This document shows, in pieces, positions 1-10,344 of a stretch of 44,619 nucleotides of DNA. Source of the stretch: an uncultured bacterium. GTDB taxonomy: Bacteria > Bacteroidota > Bacteroidia > Chitinophagales > CAIODY01. The DNA is taken from positions 1-44,619 of the forward strand of contig CAIODY010000025.1 of assembly GCA_903857255.1 (NCBI GenBank). The letters run 5' to 3'. The notes below the pieces were generated by a model. It saw only the letters and a list, made by a program, of their open reading frames with translations. It was not told the origin of the DNA and searched no databases. Each line of letters opens with the position of its first letter. The stretch's first letter is position 1. The position numbers were made by a program, and so were the translations under genes.

Positions 1-116
1 CTTGCTTCATGCTAATAATTTTTGATTTTTTAAATGATTCAATAAATAAAAGTAGAAGAGCAACAATTACACTTTCAATGTACCATAAATCAAAGAGCTC
101 ACCAACGACTTTAAAA
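1..116. other. left-edge region, no assignable gene
   Basis: No gene can be named here. A minus-strand frame stays open from about position 137 to the left edge and would encode a hydrophobic stretch (a run rich in V, A and L followed by F-I-E-S-F), and a plus-strand frame is also open over the same bases. Neither has a convincing start codon or a recognisable domain. The minus-strand frame could be part of a membrane protein continuing outside the window, but this is a guess. Confidence 0.2.
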
Positions 117-146
117 AAACGCTCAACCGTTTCCGATTGAGCGTTT
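117..146 (-). terminator. intrinsic terminator of groEL
   Basis: A perfect 10-bp stem (AAACGCTCAA / TTGAGCGTTT) encloses a 10-nt loop. Read on the minus strand the stem is followed directly by a run of seven T, the classic rho-independent form. It lies 36 bases past the groEL stop codon and closes the chaperone unit. Confidence 0.85.
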
Positions 147-180
147 CATTATTAATTGATAATTCCTAATTGAAAATTAT
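145..180. repeat. AT-rich palindromic repeat-family member
   Basis: The stretch between the terminator and the groEL stop contains TTCATTATTAAT and AATTCCTAATT blocks. The same kind of string is found in the T9SS cargo gene near 44344-44373, and on the opposite strand in the 36-bp repeat at 25994-26029. It appears to be a diverged member of that short interspersed family, placed directly against the groEL stop codon. The relation is judged by eye and could partly reflect AT richness. Confidence 0.4.
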
Positions 181-181
181 C

Positions 182-1822
<1,641 letters not shown>

Positions 1823-1857
1823 TTATTGATTTTTTGTTTTTGAATTAAATTGAAAAA

Positions 1858-1939
1858 GTTATTGGGTTATTGGTTACTAAGTTATTGAGGAACACAAAAT
1901 TCTATTTGCTAATAACTCAATAACGAGTAACTTAATAAC
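1858..1939. repeat. imperfect inverted repeat in groES-groEL gap
   Basis: Two arms of about 31 bases (1858-1889 and 1909-1939) are imperfect inverted copies, each built from GTTATT/GTTACT-like units spaced about eight bases apart, with about 19 bases between them. In the groESL transcript they would form one long A/U-rich hairpin. It may be a short mobile palindrome or an mRNA processing or attenuation structure between the two cistrons. Confidence 0.6.
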
Positions 1940-1945
1940 TAAGGT

Positions 1946-2224
1946 TTAGATTACTGCGAAAATGTCGCTTTCTCTCATAATTAAATACTCAGTACCTTCA
2001 ATCGTGATTTCAGTACCAGCGTATTTGCCATAAAGAACTGTATCACCAGCTTTCACAGTCATTGGTTCGTCTTTTTTTCCAGTACCAACAGCTACTACTT
2101 CACCTCTCATTGGTTTTTCTTTAGCAGTGTCAGGAATGATAATGCCCGAAGCAGTTTTTTCTTCAGCAGCCGCAGGTTTTACTAAAACTCTGTCAGCAAT
2201 TGGGGTTACTTTTACTTTTGCCAT
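1946..2224 (-). CDS. groES: co-chaperonin GroES (Hsp10)
   Basis: GroES is the heptameric lid of the GroEL chamber. The 92-residue length is typical. The sequence shows the family beginning ([13 protein letters not shown]), the mobile-loop region with [15 protein letters not shown] at about residues 25-39, and the C-terminal half with [11 protein letters not shown] followed by [14 protein letters not shown]. It precedes groEL on the minus strand and has its own -7 element at 2332-2339, so groES-groEL can be transcribed separately from the upstream hsp20 gene, which is closed by the hairpin at 2402-2455. Confidence 0.98.
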   Translation of the reverse strand: MAKVKVTPIADRVLVKPAAAEEKTASGIIIPDTAKEKPMRGEVVAVGTGKKDEPMTVKAGDTVLYGKYAGTEITIEGTEYLIMRESDIFAVI

Positions 2225-2331
2225 GTTTGTTTGAATTTTATTTTCATTAGTTAATGATTAAAATTTGGTGAAACCTATTTGTCAGAAATGATGCCATGTG
2301 AAAATATCTGTCAAATCTTCCAAAAGGGCTG

Positions 2332-2339
2332 CAAAGGTA
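2332..2339 (-). promoter_or_regulatory. -7 box TACCTTTG of groES-groEL
   Basis: On the minus strand TACCTTTG matches the Bacteroidota -7 consensus TAnnTTTG, followed by GCAGCC. A T-rich TTTTTG at 2354-2359 sits upstream as a -33-like element, with a slightly short spacing. The predicted leader to the groES start is about 100 bases. Confidence 0.65.
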
Positions 2340-2401
2340 ATGCTTTGTTATGACAAAAACGGCTTGAGGCTACTTTTGGAGTGAATAATTGACAGAAAAA
2401 T

Positions 2402-2455
2402 AATGATGAGTTAAAACAGAGAACTTATAAAATTCACTATCATTAACTCATCATT
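2402..2455 (-). terminator. hairpin downstream of hsp20
   Basis: A perfect 13-bp inverted repeat (AATGATGAGTTAA / TTAACTCATCATT) with a 28-base loop lies 13 bases past the hsp20 stop. On the minus strand it is followed by ATTTTTC. The position fits a terminator, but the long AT-rich loop also resembles the small palindromic repeats found elsewhere in the window. Confidence 0.55.
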
Positions 2456-2468
2456 TCATAAATTGAAA

Positions 2469-2909
2469 TTAAGCAATTTCAATTTTTTTCACTTCAGCTT
2501 TCACTTCCGCTTTTTTCAATAATTCAACTTTCAAAATTCCATTTTCGTAAGCTGCTTTGATGTTGGATGCATCAATGGTTTCAGGCAAAGTAAAACTGCG
2601 TTTGAACGAAGAAAAATTAAATTCTTTACGAGTAAATTTTTCGCCTTCTTGTTTTTGTTCAGTTTGTTTCTCGGCACTGATGGTCAATAAATTTTTGTCC
2701 ATCGTGATGTCAAAATTTTCTTTGCTCAATCCTGGCGCAGCCACTTCTAAATGATAACCATCTTTAGTTTCTTTGATGTTCACCATTGGTGTGCTGTGTT
2801 TTTCATCAATTCCGAAATTGAAATTGTCGTTAAAAACTTCATTCAAAATTGAATTGAATGACAAAGGAGCATAGCTCATTCTTTTTGGAAATACAGTTAA
2901 TGTGTTCAT
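2469..2909 (-). CDS. small heat shock protein, Hsp20/alpha-crystallin family
   Basis: This is an ATP-independent holdase chaperone. The 146-residue protein has the alpha-crystallin domain at about 40-140, starting with P-M-V-N-I-K-E-T-K-D-G-Y and including V-A-A-P-G-L-S-K-E-N-F, the region T-R-K-E-F-N-F-S-S-F-K-R-S-F-T-L-P, and the signature A-x-Y-E-N-G-I-L-K-V near 125-134. The C-terminal tail carries a K-K-I-E-I-A end, which may serve as the I-x-I-type oligomerisation motif. It lies upstream of groES and groEL on the same strand, giving a chaperone cluster, but a hairpin and a separate promoter split the transcripts. No clear TAnnTTTG box was found directly upstream of it. Confidence 0.96.
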   Translation of the reverse strand: MNTLTVFPKRMSYAPLSFNSILNEVFNDNFNFGIDEKHSTPMVNIKETKDGYHLEVAAPGLSKENFDITMDKNLLTISAEKQTEQKQEGEKFTRKEFNFSSFKRSFTLPETIDASNIKAAYENGILKVELLKKAEVKAEVKKIEIA

Positions 2910-3216
2910 GATTATTTAATTTTTGTTTGTTTAAAAAATTTGTTTGATTGGCATGCAGCGAATAATATTCCAACCGAATTTTTACGCCAAAATTTCTTAA
3001 ATGAAAAATCAAACCTGCCTGAATGGCTTATTAGTAAAGGGTTGTATGACAAAATGTGATTCAACAAGAAACTAAAATCAAAGTAGTTGAGCTATTTTTT
3101 ATTTCAAAAAATATTTTTGATTCACTCAAAAACAAAATCTTTTATTGCTTAAAAAAATCTATTTTTGTTTAGTAGAAATATTTTGTTGATAGCATTTTTC
3201 GTACAATTCAAACAAT
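2910..3216. other. hsp20 / Tat-protein divergent intergenic region
   Basis: This 307-base region separates divergent genes. It holds two TATTTTTG elements on the plus strand (3112-3119 and 3160-3167). A plus-strand frame without an ATG runs from a TTG at 2940 to a stop at 3057-3059 and encodes a fairly protein-like 39 residues containing N-L-P-E-W-L-I-S-K-G-L-Y-D-K-M. It may be a relic or a chance frame. I see no RNA gene. Confidence 0.4.
3160..3167 (+). promoter_or_regulatory. -7 box TATTTTTG of the Tat-exported protein
   Basis: TATTTTTG matches TAnnTTTG; TTTATTG at 3141-3147 sits at about -33. The predicted leader is about 43 bases to the ATG at 3217. Confidence 0.5.
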
Positions 3217-4551
3217 ATGCAAAGAAGAAGTTTTATCAAACAAGCAGGCTTAGCAACAGCTGCAACAATTTTGTCGCCATACATTTTACCATCAGGCAGA
3301 TTGTTTGCCGCCACTGGTAGTCGCTTAGCAAATCATGTAGTATTTGTTTTGTTTGCAGGCGGCATTCGGAATCAAGAAAGTGTGCAACAGGCTTATGTTT
3401 CAGCACAAACAGGATTCAACACTTCGGGCAATATGATGAGCAACATGCTTACTGGTAATGTGCCTTCGAGCAATTTGTTGTTTAATTTATGGAATCCAAT
3501 TCAAACTAATTCTATTCAATCGCAAGGTGTTTTGTTCCCAAATATTCAATACACAACAGGTCCAACGGGTCATTTTAACGGACATACTGTTGCCATGACA
3601 GGCAATTATACCAACACAGGTTTGAATTTAAATATCAATCCTGATATGCCGACCTTGTTCGAATATTATCGCAAACATACCAATCCAGCAAAGAGTGCTA
3701 TCAATTGTTGGTGGATTAGCGAAGGCTTAGGACCTTATCCTGCATTGAATTACAGCAAACATCCGTTGTATGGCGCACAGTATGGTGCAAATTTTTTAAA
3801 TCCAGCTGCTGTGTTTCAGCAATATTCAAGCTACATTGCTAATGCAAAAGTTTATCAGCCGCAAGATGTAAACAGAATGGATGCCATGAAAACCTTTATG
3901 AACAATAGTTTTCATCAAACTGCATCAGCATTGCCTGGCATTCAAAATAATTCGGCTGATGACCAAGCTATCAAAGCTTTTATTTCAACTTTAATCACCA
4001 AAACACAAAATAATCAAATCGCTTTTCCGCTTCCAGCAGGCATTTCGAGCAGCGAACTCACGGGCGATTTAACTAATTTGGCTTATGGTTGGGAAGTGTT
4101 GAATAATTTTAAACCTGAATTAACAGTTATCAATACCTTCAATTTAGATATTTGTCATAGCGATTTCACTAACTATTTACATTATTTACATAAAGCAGAT
4201 TATGGTGTAGGTTGGTTGTGGAATCAAATTCAATCAACGCCAGGTTTGATGAATGACACCATAATGGTTTGTATGCCCGAACATGGCAGAAACCTTGCGC
4301 CTAACACAATTTACGATGCAAATGGTTTACGTGCATTCGACCACACTGGCGATACCAACAGCCGAAGTATGTTTGCTTTAATTGTTGGTCCAAGCGGTGT
4401 TGTAAAACAAAATTTAACTTTTGGAAGTAGTAGCAATGCTGTTGGCGAAAGTATTGATATTGTGCCAACCATCGCTCACATTCTTGGTTTCGACACACAA
4501 ATTCCAACTGGTTTATTGCCAGGCAATGTATTAAGTCAGGCGTTTGTTTAA
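3217..4551 (+). CDS. Tat-exported alkaline-phosphatase-superfamily (DUF1501-like) protein
   Basis: The 444-residue protein begins with a twin-arginine signal, M-Q-R-R-S-F-I-K-Q followed by a hydrophobic alanine-rich stretch to about residue 32, so it is likely exported folded, perhaps with metal. The C-terminal part resembles the metal-binding region of the alkaline phosphatase/sulfatase superfamily: D-I-C-H-S-D-F, then A-D-Y-G-V-G-W-L-W, M-P-E-H-G-R-N, and F-D-H-T-G-D with S-R-S-M-F-A-L-I-V-G-P. These Asp/His residues are where DUF1501-type proteins bind metal. The substrate is unknown. It stands 88 bases upstream of ftcD, which has its own promoter box. Sure about Tat export and superfamily, unsure about activity. 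Confidence 0.7.
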   Translation: MQRRSFIKQAGLATAATILSPYILPSGRLFAATGSRLANHVVFVLFAGGIRNQESVQQAYVSAQTGFNTSGNMMSNMLTGNVPSSNLLFNLWNPIQTNSIQSQGVLFPNIQYTTGPTGHFNGHTVAMTGNYTNTGLNLNINPDMPTLFEYYRKHTNPAKSAINCWWISEGLGPYPALNYSKHPLYGAQYGANFLNPAAVFQQYSSYIANAKVYQPQDVNRMDAMKTFMNNSFHQTASALPGIQNNSADDQAIKAFISTLITKTQNNQIAFPLPAGISSSELTGDLTNLAYGWEVLNNFKPELTVINTFNLDICHSDFTNYLHYLHKADYGVGWLWNQIQSTPGLMNDTIMVCMPEHGRNLAPNTIYDANGLRAFDHTGDTNSRSMFALIVGPSGVVKQNLTFGSSSNAVGESIDIVPTIAHILGFDTQIPTGLLPGNVLSQAFV

Positions 4552-4613
4552 GTGCAAATTAAAACTGTCGTAAAATATTTTTTGTTGATAGTTTTCATTC
4601 CTCTTTCAATGCT

Positions 4614-4621
4614 TACTTTTG
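4614..4621 (+). promoter_or_regulatory. -7 box TACTTTTG of ftcD
   Basis: TACTTTTG matches TAnnTTTG and is followed by CTGC. It overlaps the first possible in-frame start at 4619, which is the main reason for placing the ftcD start at 4640. Confidence 0.6.
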
Positions 4622-4639
4622 CTGCTCATTTTAATTTTC

Positions 4640-6328
4640 ATGAAAGATTTTTCAAAAGCAATTATAGAGTGTGTTCCTAATTTTAGTGAAGGTGTAAACA
4701 TGCACGTCATCAAACAAATTACGGATGAAATTGAAAAAATAGAAGGCGTAAGTTTGTTGGATGTTGACCCAGGTAAAGCGACAAATAGAACTGTGGTAAC
4801 TTTTGTGGGCAACCCCAATGCCGCTGTGGAAGCATGTTTTCAAGCCATTAAAAAAGCAAGTGAGTTAATTGATATGCGTCATCATAAGGGAGAACATCCA
4901 CGGATGGGAGCTACGGATGTTTGTCCGTTGATTCCTGTGAGTGGTATCACGATGGCTGAAACCGTTGAATTTGCTAAGATTTTAGCAAAACGTGTTGCTG
5001 ATGAATTACACATTCCAACCTATTTATATGAATATGCGCAAGAAAATTTTGCACGAAAAAATTTAGCAGAAATAAGAAGTGGTGAATATGAAGGCTTGGC
5101 TGCAAAGATGCAAAAGCCTGAATGGAAGCCCGATTACGGCGATACAACATTTAATGAACGCAGTGGTGCAACTGTGATTGGTGCAAGAGATTTTTTGATT
5201 GCGTACAATGTAAATTTGAACACAACTTCAACAAGAAGAGCAAATTCTATTGCATTTGATATTAGAGAAAAAGGTCGGCAGAAAAAAGATGAAAAAGGAA
5301 AAGCAATAAAAGATGCGGCTGGAAATCCTTTGTGGGAAGCAGGTTTGCTAAAATCAGTAAAAGCAATTGGTTGGTTTATTGAAGAATATGGTGTGGCACA
5401 AATTTCTATCAACTTAACAAATATGCACGATACACCGCTGCACCAATTGTTTGATACTTGTTGCGAACGAGCCACAGCACGTGGTTTGAGAGTAACAGGC
5501 AGTGAGTTGGTGGGATTAGTTCCACTCGAAGCAATGTTGGAAGCAGGAAAATATTTTTTAAGAAAACAACAACGCAGCGTAGGCGTTAGTGAAAGTGAAT
5601 TAATCAAAATAGCAGTAAAATCAATGGGTTTGGATGAGTTAGCACCATTTGACCCACAAAAGAAAATCATAGAATATCAGTTGCAAAAATCATCTGCAAA
5701 AAAATTGGTGAAGATGAATTTGCAACAATTTGCTGAAGAAACAGCTAGCGAATCACCAGCACCCGGAGGTGGCTCTATCGCTGCTTATTGCGGTGCAATG
5801 GGTGCAGCATTGGCAACAATGGTAGCCAATTTATCATCGCACAAAGCAGGCTGGGATGCACGTTGGGAAGAGTTTTCCAATCATGCTGAAAAAGGACAAG
5901 CGATTGTAAAACAATTGTTGAATTTGGTGGATGAAGACACGGATGCTTTCAATCAAATTATGGCTGCATTTGGTTTGCCAAAAAATAATGATGCTGAAAA
6001 AGCTGCACGAAAAAATGCGATAGAAGCCGCTACCATCAACGCTATTAAAGTTCCATTCAAAACTATGGAATTAGCTTTTGAAAGTTTTGAATTAGCAAAA
6101 GCAATGGCGGAAATCGGCAATCCAAATTCGGTGAGTGATGCTGGTGTTGGTGCATTGTGTGCAAGAGCTGCGGTGAAAGGCGCTTATTTAAACGTGAAAA
6201 TAAATGCACAAGATTTAACTGAAAATCCTTTAGTGAAGCCACTTTTAGAGCAAGCAGAAAAAATGAATTTGGCTGCTGATGAAAAAGAAAAAGAGGTTTG
6301 GAATGTGGTGTTGAGTAAAATAAAATAA
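4640..6328 (+). CDS. ftcD: bifunctional glutamate formimidoyltransferase / formimidotetrahydrofolate cyclodeaminase
   Basis: FTCD passes the formimino group of N-formimino-glutamate, from histidine breakdown, to tetrahydrofolate and then releases ammonia to give methenyl-THF. The 562-residue length fits the two-domain form. The transferase half begins I-I-E-C-V-P-N-F-S-E-G at about 8-18 and holds the active-site segment H-K-G-E-H-P-R-M-G-A-T-D at 82-93. The cyclodeaminase half starts near residue 345 and has S-P-A-P-G-G-G-S-I-A-A-Y at about 370-381 and a D-A-G-V-G-A-L-C-A-R-A-A stretch. The in-frame start at 4619 overlaps the promoter box, so M-K-D-F-S-K at 4640 is chosen. No other histidine-degradation gene is seen; the nearby arginase-fold protein at 14190-15350 lacks catalytic residues. 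Confidence 0.95.
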   Translation: MKDFSKAIIECVPNFSEGVNMHVIKQITDEIEKIEGVSLLDVDPGKATNRTVVTFVGNPNAAVEACFQAIKKASELIDMRHHKGEHPRMGATDVCPLIPVSGITMAETVEFAKILAKRVADELHIPTYLYEYAQENFARKNLAEIRSGEYEGLAAKMQKPEWKPDYGDTTFNERSGATVIGARDFLIAYNVNLNTTSTRRANSIAFDIREKGRQKKDEKGKAIKDAAGNPLWEAGLLKSVKAIGWFIEEYGVAQISINLTNMHDTPLHQLFDTCCERATARGLRVTGSELVGLVPLEAMLEAGKYFLRKQQRSVGVSESELIKIAVKSMGLDELAPFDPQKKIIEYQLQKSSAKKLVKMNLQQFAEETASESPAPGGGSIAAYCGAMGAALATMVANLSSHKAGWDARWEEFSNHAEKGQAIVKQLLNLVDEDTDAFNQIMAAFGLPKNNDAEKAARKNAIEAATINAIKVPFKTMELAFESFELAKAMAEIGNPNSVSDAGVGALCARAAVKGAYLNVKINAQDLTENPLVKPLLEQAEKMNLAADEKEKEVWNVVLSKIK

Positions 6329-6392
6329 TAGCGATTATAGATTTGTAAGATAAATCTTGTCTTATTCAATCGTAAAATTTAAAATTGGCTGT

Positions 6393-6400
6393 TATCTTTG
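6393..6400 (+). promoter_or_regulatory. -7 box TATCTTTG of nuoN
   Basis: TATCTTTG followed by GC is a full match to TAnnTTTG. It lies inside the longest open frame, which starts at 6357, and therefore argues for a start at 6426 or later. Confidence 0.6.
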
Positions 6401-6425
6401 GCAACTAAATTTTTTTCAAAATTTT

Positions 6426-7859
6426 ATGCTGCTTCAATCCTATTTATTTAAAGGTATTCTTTGGGAATTTCAAACCAATCCGATGGTTATTCTTACCATT
6501 TTCGGAATTGTAATGATGTTTTTAGGTGTTGTTTTAAAGGCAAAAGAATGGTTGCTTACTGTTGGATTATTAGGTTTGTTGGGTGGTTGGGCAGTAACTA
6601 TTTTAAATTGGGATACGCATATTCCACATTTCAAAATGCTCACCTTCGATAATATGTCATTAGCAATGTTAGCCACAGCATTGGCTTTTACCATTTTAAT
6701 ATTTTTAATTACCGACCATAAAGAATATGAAGAATGGAGCAACAGAGCCGAATTTTATGCGTTGTTCTTTTTCTCTTTAGCAGGTGTTGCATTGATGTTG
6801 AGCTTTAGCAATTTGCTGATATTATTTATTGGCATCGAAATTCTTTCTATCACGAGTTATGTGATGGCAGGTTTCAGGAAAAAAGATTTATTGAGCAACG
6901 AAGCATCGTTGAAATATTTTTTGATGGGTTCATTTGCAACAGGCTTTTTATTGATGGGTATTGCATTGATTTATGGCTCAACAGGTTCGTTTGATATTGT
7001 TGCTATTCATGCGGCTGGTAAGGGTTTGGGCAATAATATTAGTCCACTTTATTTAATCGGAATTATTTTATTAATTGTTGCAATGGGCTTCAAAACAAGC
7101 GTTGCGCCATTTCATTTTTGGGCACCTGATGTTTATCAAGGTGCACCAACTGCTTCCACTGCTTACATGAGTATAGTGGTGAAATTAGCAGGCTTCGGCG
7201 CATTTTATCGCCTGATGTATGGTGCATTTCAATACAGCGAATATTCATGGAGTACCACCATTGTAGCCATGATTGCATTAACTTTAATTCTTTCCAATTT
7301 AATTGCAACACGTCAGCACAATTTCAAACGCATGTTAGCCTATTCGTCCATTTCACATGCAGGATTTATGTTGATGGCTGTTTTGTATTCAGTACATTCT
7401 ATTGATGCTTCAGGTAATTTATTATTGTACATTGTTGGTTATGGCGCAGCTTCTATCATTGCTTTTGGAGCATTGCAATTAGTCCACTACCAAACTGGCA
7501 GCGATGAAATTGAAGCGTTCAATGGCTTAGCAAAACGCAATCCGTTTTTAGCCGCTTGTATCGTGTTGGCAATGTGTTCAATGGCTGGAATACCTCTTAC
7601 AGCAGGCTTTTTTGGCAAGTTTTATATGTTGCAAGGCATCATTGACCAAGGACATTTGTGGTTGGCAGTGGTGGCAGTTTTGTGTTCGGCAGTAAGTTTC
7701 TATTATTATTTTGCAGTGATAAAAGCGATGTATTTAACAGAGAATGACGAAGCAGAAACCATTGCTTTGAATCCTTATCAAATTTTTTTATTCAGCATAG
7801 CTGGCTTGGCAATTTTAGTATTTGGTGTGATGCCCATGTTGATTAAAGGATTGCTCTAA
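6426..7859 (+). CDS. nuoN: NADH-quinone oxidoreductase subunit N
   Basis: NuoN is one of the three antiporter-like membrane subunits of respiratory complex I that pump protons. The protein is hydrophobic throughout, with about 13-14 membrane spans, and shows the proton-antiporter family core: S-L-K-Y-F-L-M-G-S-F-A-T-G-F (lysine in a membrane helix), V-A-P-F-H-F-W-A-P-D-V-Y-Q-G-A-P-T near the middle, and K-R-M-L-A-Y-S-S-I-S-H-A-G. The frame is open from 6357, but a promoter box at 6393-6400 lies inside it; the start at 6426 (M-L-L-Q-S-Y) gives 477 residues, and M-V-I-L-T at 6483 is an alternative (458). No other nuo gene is in the window, although nuoN usually ends a nuoA-N operon. The next gene follows after 12 bases. 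Confidence 0.93.
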   Translation: MLLQSYLFKGILWEFQTNPMVILTIFGIVMMFLGVVLKAKEWLLTVGLLGLLGGWAVTILNWDTHIPHFKMLTFDNMSLAMLATALAFTILIFLITDHKEYEEWSNRAEFYALFFFSLAGVALMLSFSNLLILFIGIEILSITSYVMAGFRKKDLLSNEASLKYFLMGSFATGFLLMGIALIYGSTGSFDIVAIHAAGKGLGNNISPLYLIGIILLIVAMGFKTSVAPFHFWAPDVYQGAPTASTAYMSIVVKLAGFGAFYRLMYGAFQYSEYSWSTTIVAMIALTLILSNLIATRQHNFKRMLAYSSISHAGFMLMAVLYSVHSIDASGNLLLYIVGYGAASIIAFGALQLVHYQTGSDEIEAFNGLAKRNPFLAACIVLAMCSMAGIPLTAGFFGKFYMLQGIIDQGHLWLAVVAVLCSAVSFYYYFAVIKAMYLTENDEAETIALNPYQIFLFSIAGLAILVFGVMPMLIKGLL

Positions 7860-7871
7860 AATTAATTTTCG

Positions 7872-8477
7872 ATGAAAATATTTTGTGTAGGCAGAAACTA
7901 TGCAGCACATGCCAAAGAATTAGGCAACGCTGCACCCACAGCACCAGTTATTTTTATGAAGCCCGCCACGGCTTTACTAAAAGAAAAATATTTTTTCTTG
8001 CCTGAATTTAGCAACAACATTCATTACGAAACTGAAGTAGTTTTGAAAATTGGTAAAAACGGAAAAGCCATTCAACCTCAATTTGCATATCGCTATATCA
8101 GCGAAATATCGGTCGGTATTGATTTCACAGCTCGTGATTTGCAAGATGATTTAAAAGAAAAAGGCTTGCCATGGGAAATTGCCAAAGCTTTTGATAACTC
8201 GGCTGTGGTGGGTGAATTTTTAAATGCCAAAGAATATAATTTGCAAAATTTGAATTTTCATTTACTTATCAATGGTGAACAAAAACAAACTGGCAACACT
8301 GGAAATACTATTTTCGATTTCAATTTTATCATTCATTATATCTCACAATATTTCACTCTGCAACATGGCGATTTGATTTACACTGGCACGCCCGAAGGTG
8401 TTGGTAAAATAAATATGGGCGACCACCTCGAAGGTTTTTTGGAAAACAAAAAAATGTTTGACATTGAAATTAAATGA
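7872..8477 (+). CDS. fumarylacetoacetate hydrolase (FAH) family protein
   Basis: FAH-fold enzymes cleave or decarboxylate acylpyruvates and related diketo acids with a divalent metal. The 201-residue protein is the short single-domain form. It shows K-I-F-C-V-G-R-N-Y-A-A-H-A-K-E-L at the N-terminus, the metal ligands in N-I-H-Y-E-T-E-V-V-L (the E-x-E pair), the aspartate of G-I-D-F-T-A-R-D-L-Q, and the C-terminal T-G-T-P-E-G-V-G-K-I. Close homologues are annotated as acylpyruvase, oxaloacetate decarboxylase or 2-hydroxyhepta-diene-dioate isomerase; the substrate cannot be decided from sequence. It starts 12 bases after nuoN and is probably co-transcribed with it. Confidence 0.88.
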   Translation: MKIFCVGRNYAAHAKELGNAAPTAPVIFMKPATALLKEKYFFLPEFSNNIHYETEVVLKIGKNGKAIQPQFAYRYISEISVGIDFTARDLQDDLKEKGLPWEIAKAFDNSAVVGEFLNAKEYNLQNLNFHLLINGEQKQTGNTGNTIFDFNFIIHYISQYFTLQHGDLIYTGTPEGVGKINMGDHLEGFLENKKMFDIEIK

Positions 8478-8540
8478 TTTTTGCGAAAGCTGAATGATGA
8501 ACCAATAAGCAATTCGCTCCCACATTTCGTTAATAAAATC

Positions 8541-8548
8541 TATCTTTG
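8541..8548 (+). promoter_or_regulatory. -7 box TATCTTTG of lepA
   Basis: TATCTTTG followed by CCGCC. It ends only eight bases before the lepA ATG, so the mRNA should be leaderless or nearly so. Confidence 0.65.
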
Positions 8549-8556
8549 CCGCCCGA

Positions 8557-10344
8557 ATGAAAAACATAAGAAATTTTTGCATCATAGCGCATATTGACCA
8601 CGGCAAAAGCACATTGGCTGACAGATTGTTGGAAACCACAAAAACCGTTACCCAACGTGAAATGCAAGCCCAAGTATTAGATGATATGGACTTGGAAAAA
8701 GAACGTGGCATCACCATTAAAAGTCATGCTATCCAGATGGATTTAGTATTGAAAGGTGAAAAATATGTTTTGAACTTAATTGATACTCCTGGTCACGTTG
8801 ACTTCAGTTATGAAGTGAGCCGTGCCATTGCTGCCTGCGAAGGCGCATTGTTATTGGTAGATGCTACACAAGGCATTCAAGCGCAAACTATCAGTAACCT
8901 GTATCTGGCTATGGATAACGGTTTGGAGATTATTCCTGTTATCAATAAAATTGACATGGACGGTGCTATGATTGAAGAAGTGAAAGACCAAATTGTTGAT
9001 TTAATTGGTTGCGAACGTGATTCGATAATGACTGCCAGCGGTAAAACTGGTTTGGGTGTTCCTGAAATTTTGGAACAAATTGTTGCTCGTATTCCATCGC
9101 CAAAAGGCAATGTGGATGCACCTTTACAAGCTTTGATATTTGATTCGGTGTACAATTCTTTTCGTGGAATTATTGCTTATTTTAAAATCATGAATGGCAC
9201 TTTGAAAAAAGGCGATAAAGTGAAATTTGTAAATACCGACATGGAATATTTTTGCGATGAAGTGGGTGTTTTAAGAATGAAACTTTCGCCACAACCGCAA
9301 TTAAGCGCAGGCGATGTGGGCTACATTATTACAGGTATAAAAGATAGTCACGAAGTAAAAGTTGGCGATACGATTACGGTGGTAAATAATCCATGCGAAA
9401 AAGGAATTGATGGCTTTGAAAACGTGAAACCAATGGTGTTTGCAGGCGTTTACCCGATTGATACCGATGATTATCAAGAGCTTCGTGAAAGCATTGATAA
9501 ATTAAGATTGAACGATGCCTCATTAACTTACGAGCCGGAAAGTAGTGCTGCGCTTGGCTTCGGCTTCCGTTGCGGATTTTTAGGATTGCTGCACATGGAA
9601 ATTGTGCAAGAAAGATTGGAACGTGAATTTAATATGACGGTCATCACCACCATTCCAAACGTAAGCTACATCGCTTACACCAGCGATGGCAAAAAACATA
9701 CAGTCAATAATCCATCCGAATTTCCTGACCCCAGCAAATTAGATTATTGCGAAGAACCTTTTATCAAAGCATCCATTATTTCAAAGCCCGAATACATTGG
9801 TTCCATCATGAAATTGTGCATGGATAAACGGGGCATTTTGATGAATCAAACTTACTTAACTACCACAAGAATTGAAATGATTTTTGAATTGCCTTTGGCA
9901 GAAATCGTTTTTGATTTTTATGATAAATTAAAGTCTATAAGCCGCGGCTATGCTTCATTTGATTATCATCCCTTAGATTATAGAATGGCTGATATTGTAA
10001 GAATGGATTTGAAATTAAATGGCGAACCTGTTGACCCATTATCTGCCTTAATTCATGCAGGTAGAGCCCATGCTTTTGGCAAACAAATTTGCGAAAAGCT
10101 GAAAGAATTATTGCCTCGTCAGCAATTTCAAATTGCCATACAAGCCGCAATAGGAGCGAAGGTTATTGCTCGTGAAACGATTAGTGCTATGCGAAAAGAT
10201 GTAACTGCCAAATGTTATGGTGGCGATATCTCTCGTAAACGAAAATTGCTCGAAAAACAAAAAGAAGGCAAAAAGAAAATGAAACAAATTGGCTCGGTCG
10301 AAGTGCCACAATCGGCATTCATGGCGGTTTTGAAGCTCGATTAA
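8557..10344 (+). CDS. lepA: elongation factor 4 (LepA), ribosomal back-translocase GTPase
   Basis: EF4 is a translational GTPase that acts on stalled or assembling ribosomes. The 595 residues match the family length. The G domain shows G1 [12 protein letters not shown] at about 10-21, G3 D-T-P-G-H-V-D-F near 75, and G4 N-K-I-D-M near 128. [15 protein letters not shown] in the domain III region and the LepA-specific C-terminus with [19 protein letters not shown] confirm LepA rather than EF-G. Its stop codon shares the sequence TTAA with the stop of the convergent gene, giving a 4-bp overlap. The promoter box ends 8 bases before the ATG. Confidence 0.98.
   Translation: MKNIRNFCIIAHIDHGKSTLADRLLETTKTVTQREMQAQVLDDMDLEKERGITIKSHAIQMDLVLKGEKYVLNLIDTPGHVDFSYEVSRAIAACEGALLLVDATQGIQAQTISNLYLAMDNGLEIIPVINKIDMDGAMIEEVKDQIVDLIGCERDSIMTASGKTGLGVPEILEQIVARIPSPKGNVDAPLQALIFDSVYNSFRGIIAYFKIMNGTLKKGDKVKFVNTDMEYFCDEVGVLRMKLSPQPQLSAGDVGYIITGIKDSHEVKVGDTITVVNNPCEKGIDGFENVKPMVFAGVYPIDTDDYQELRESIDKLRLNDASLTYEPESSAALGFGFRCGFLGLLHMEIVQERLEREFNMTVITTIPNVSYIAYTSDGKKHTVNNPSEFPDPSKLDYCEEPFIKASIISKPEYIGSIMKLCMDKRGILMNQTYLTTTRIEMIFELPLAEIVFDFYDKLKSISRGYASFDYHPLDYRMADIVRMDLKLNGEPVDPLSALIHAGRAHAFGKQICEKLKELLPRQQFQIAIQAAIGAKVIARETISAMRKDVTAKCYGGDISRKRKLLEKQKEGKKKMKQIGSVEVPQSAFMAVLKLD

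Noticed and set aside
5134-5670. 178-codon open frame on the minus strand
   Set aside because: It lies wholly inside ftcD in an antisense frame; its composition is Ser/Phe/Ile-rich and shows no domain, while the plus strand has a clear FTCD protein.
6357-6425. N-terminal extension of nuoN
   Set aside because: It contains the promoter box at 6393-6400 and adds a polar, non-family segment.
8343-8717. 124-codon minus-strand frame across the lepA start
   Set aside because: It overlaps the end of the FAH gene and the start of lepA, both strongly supported; no domain is seen.
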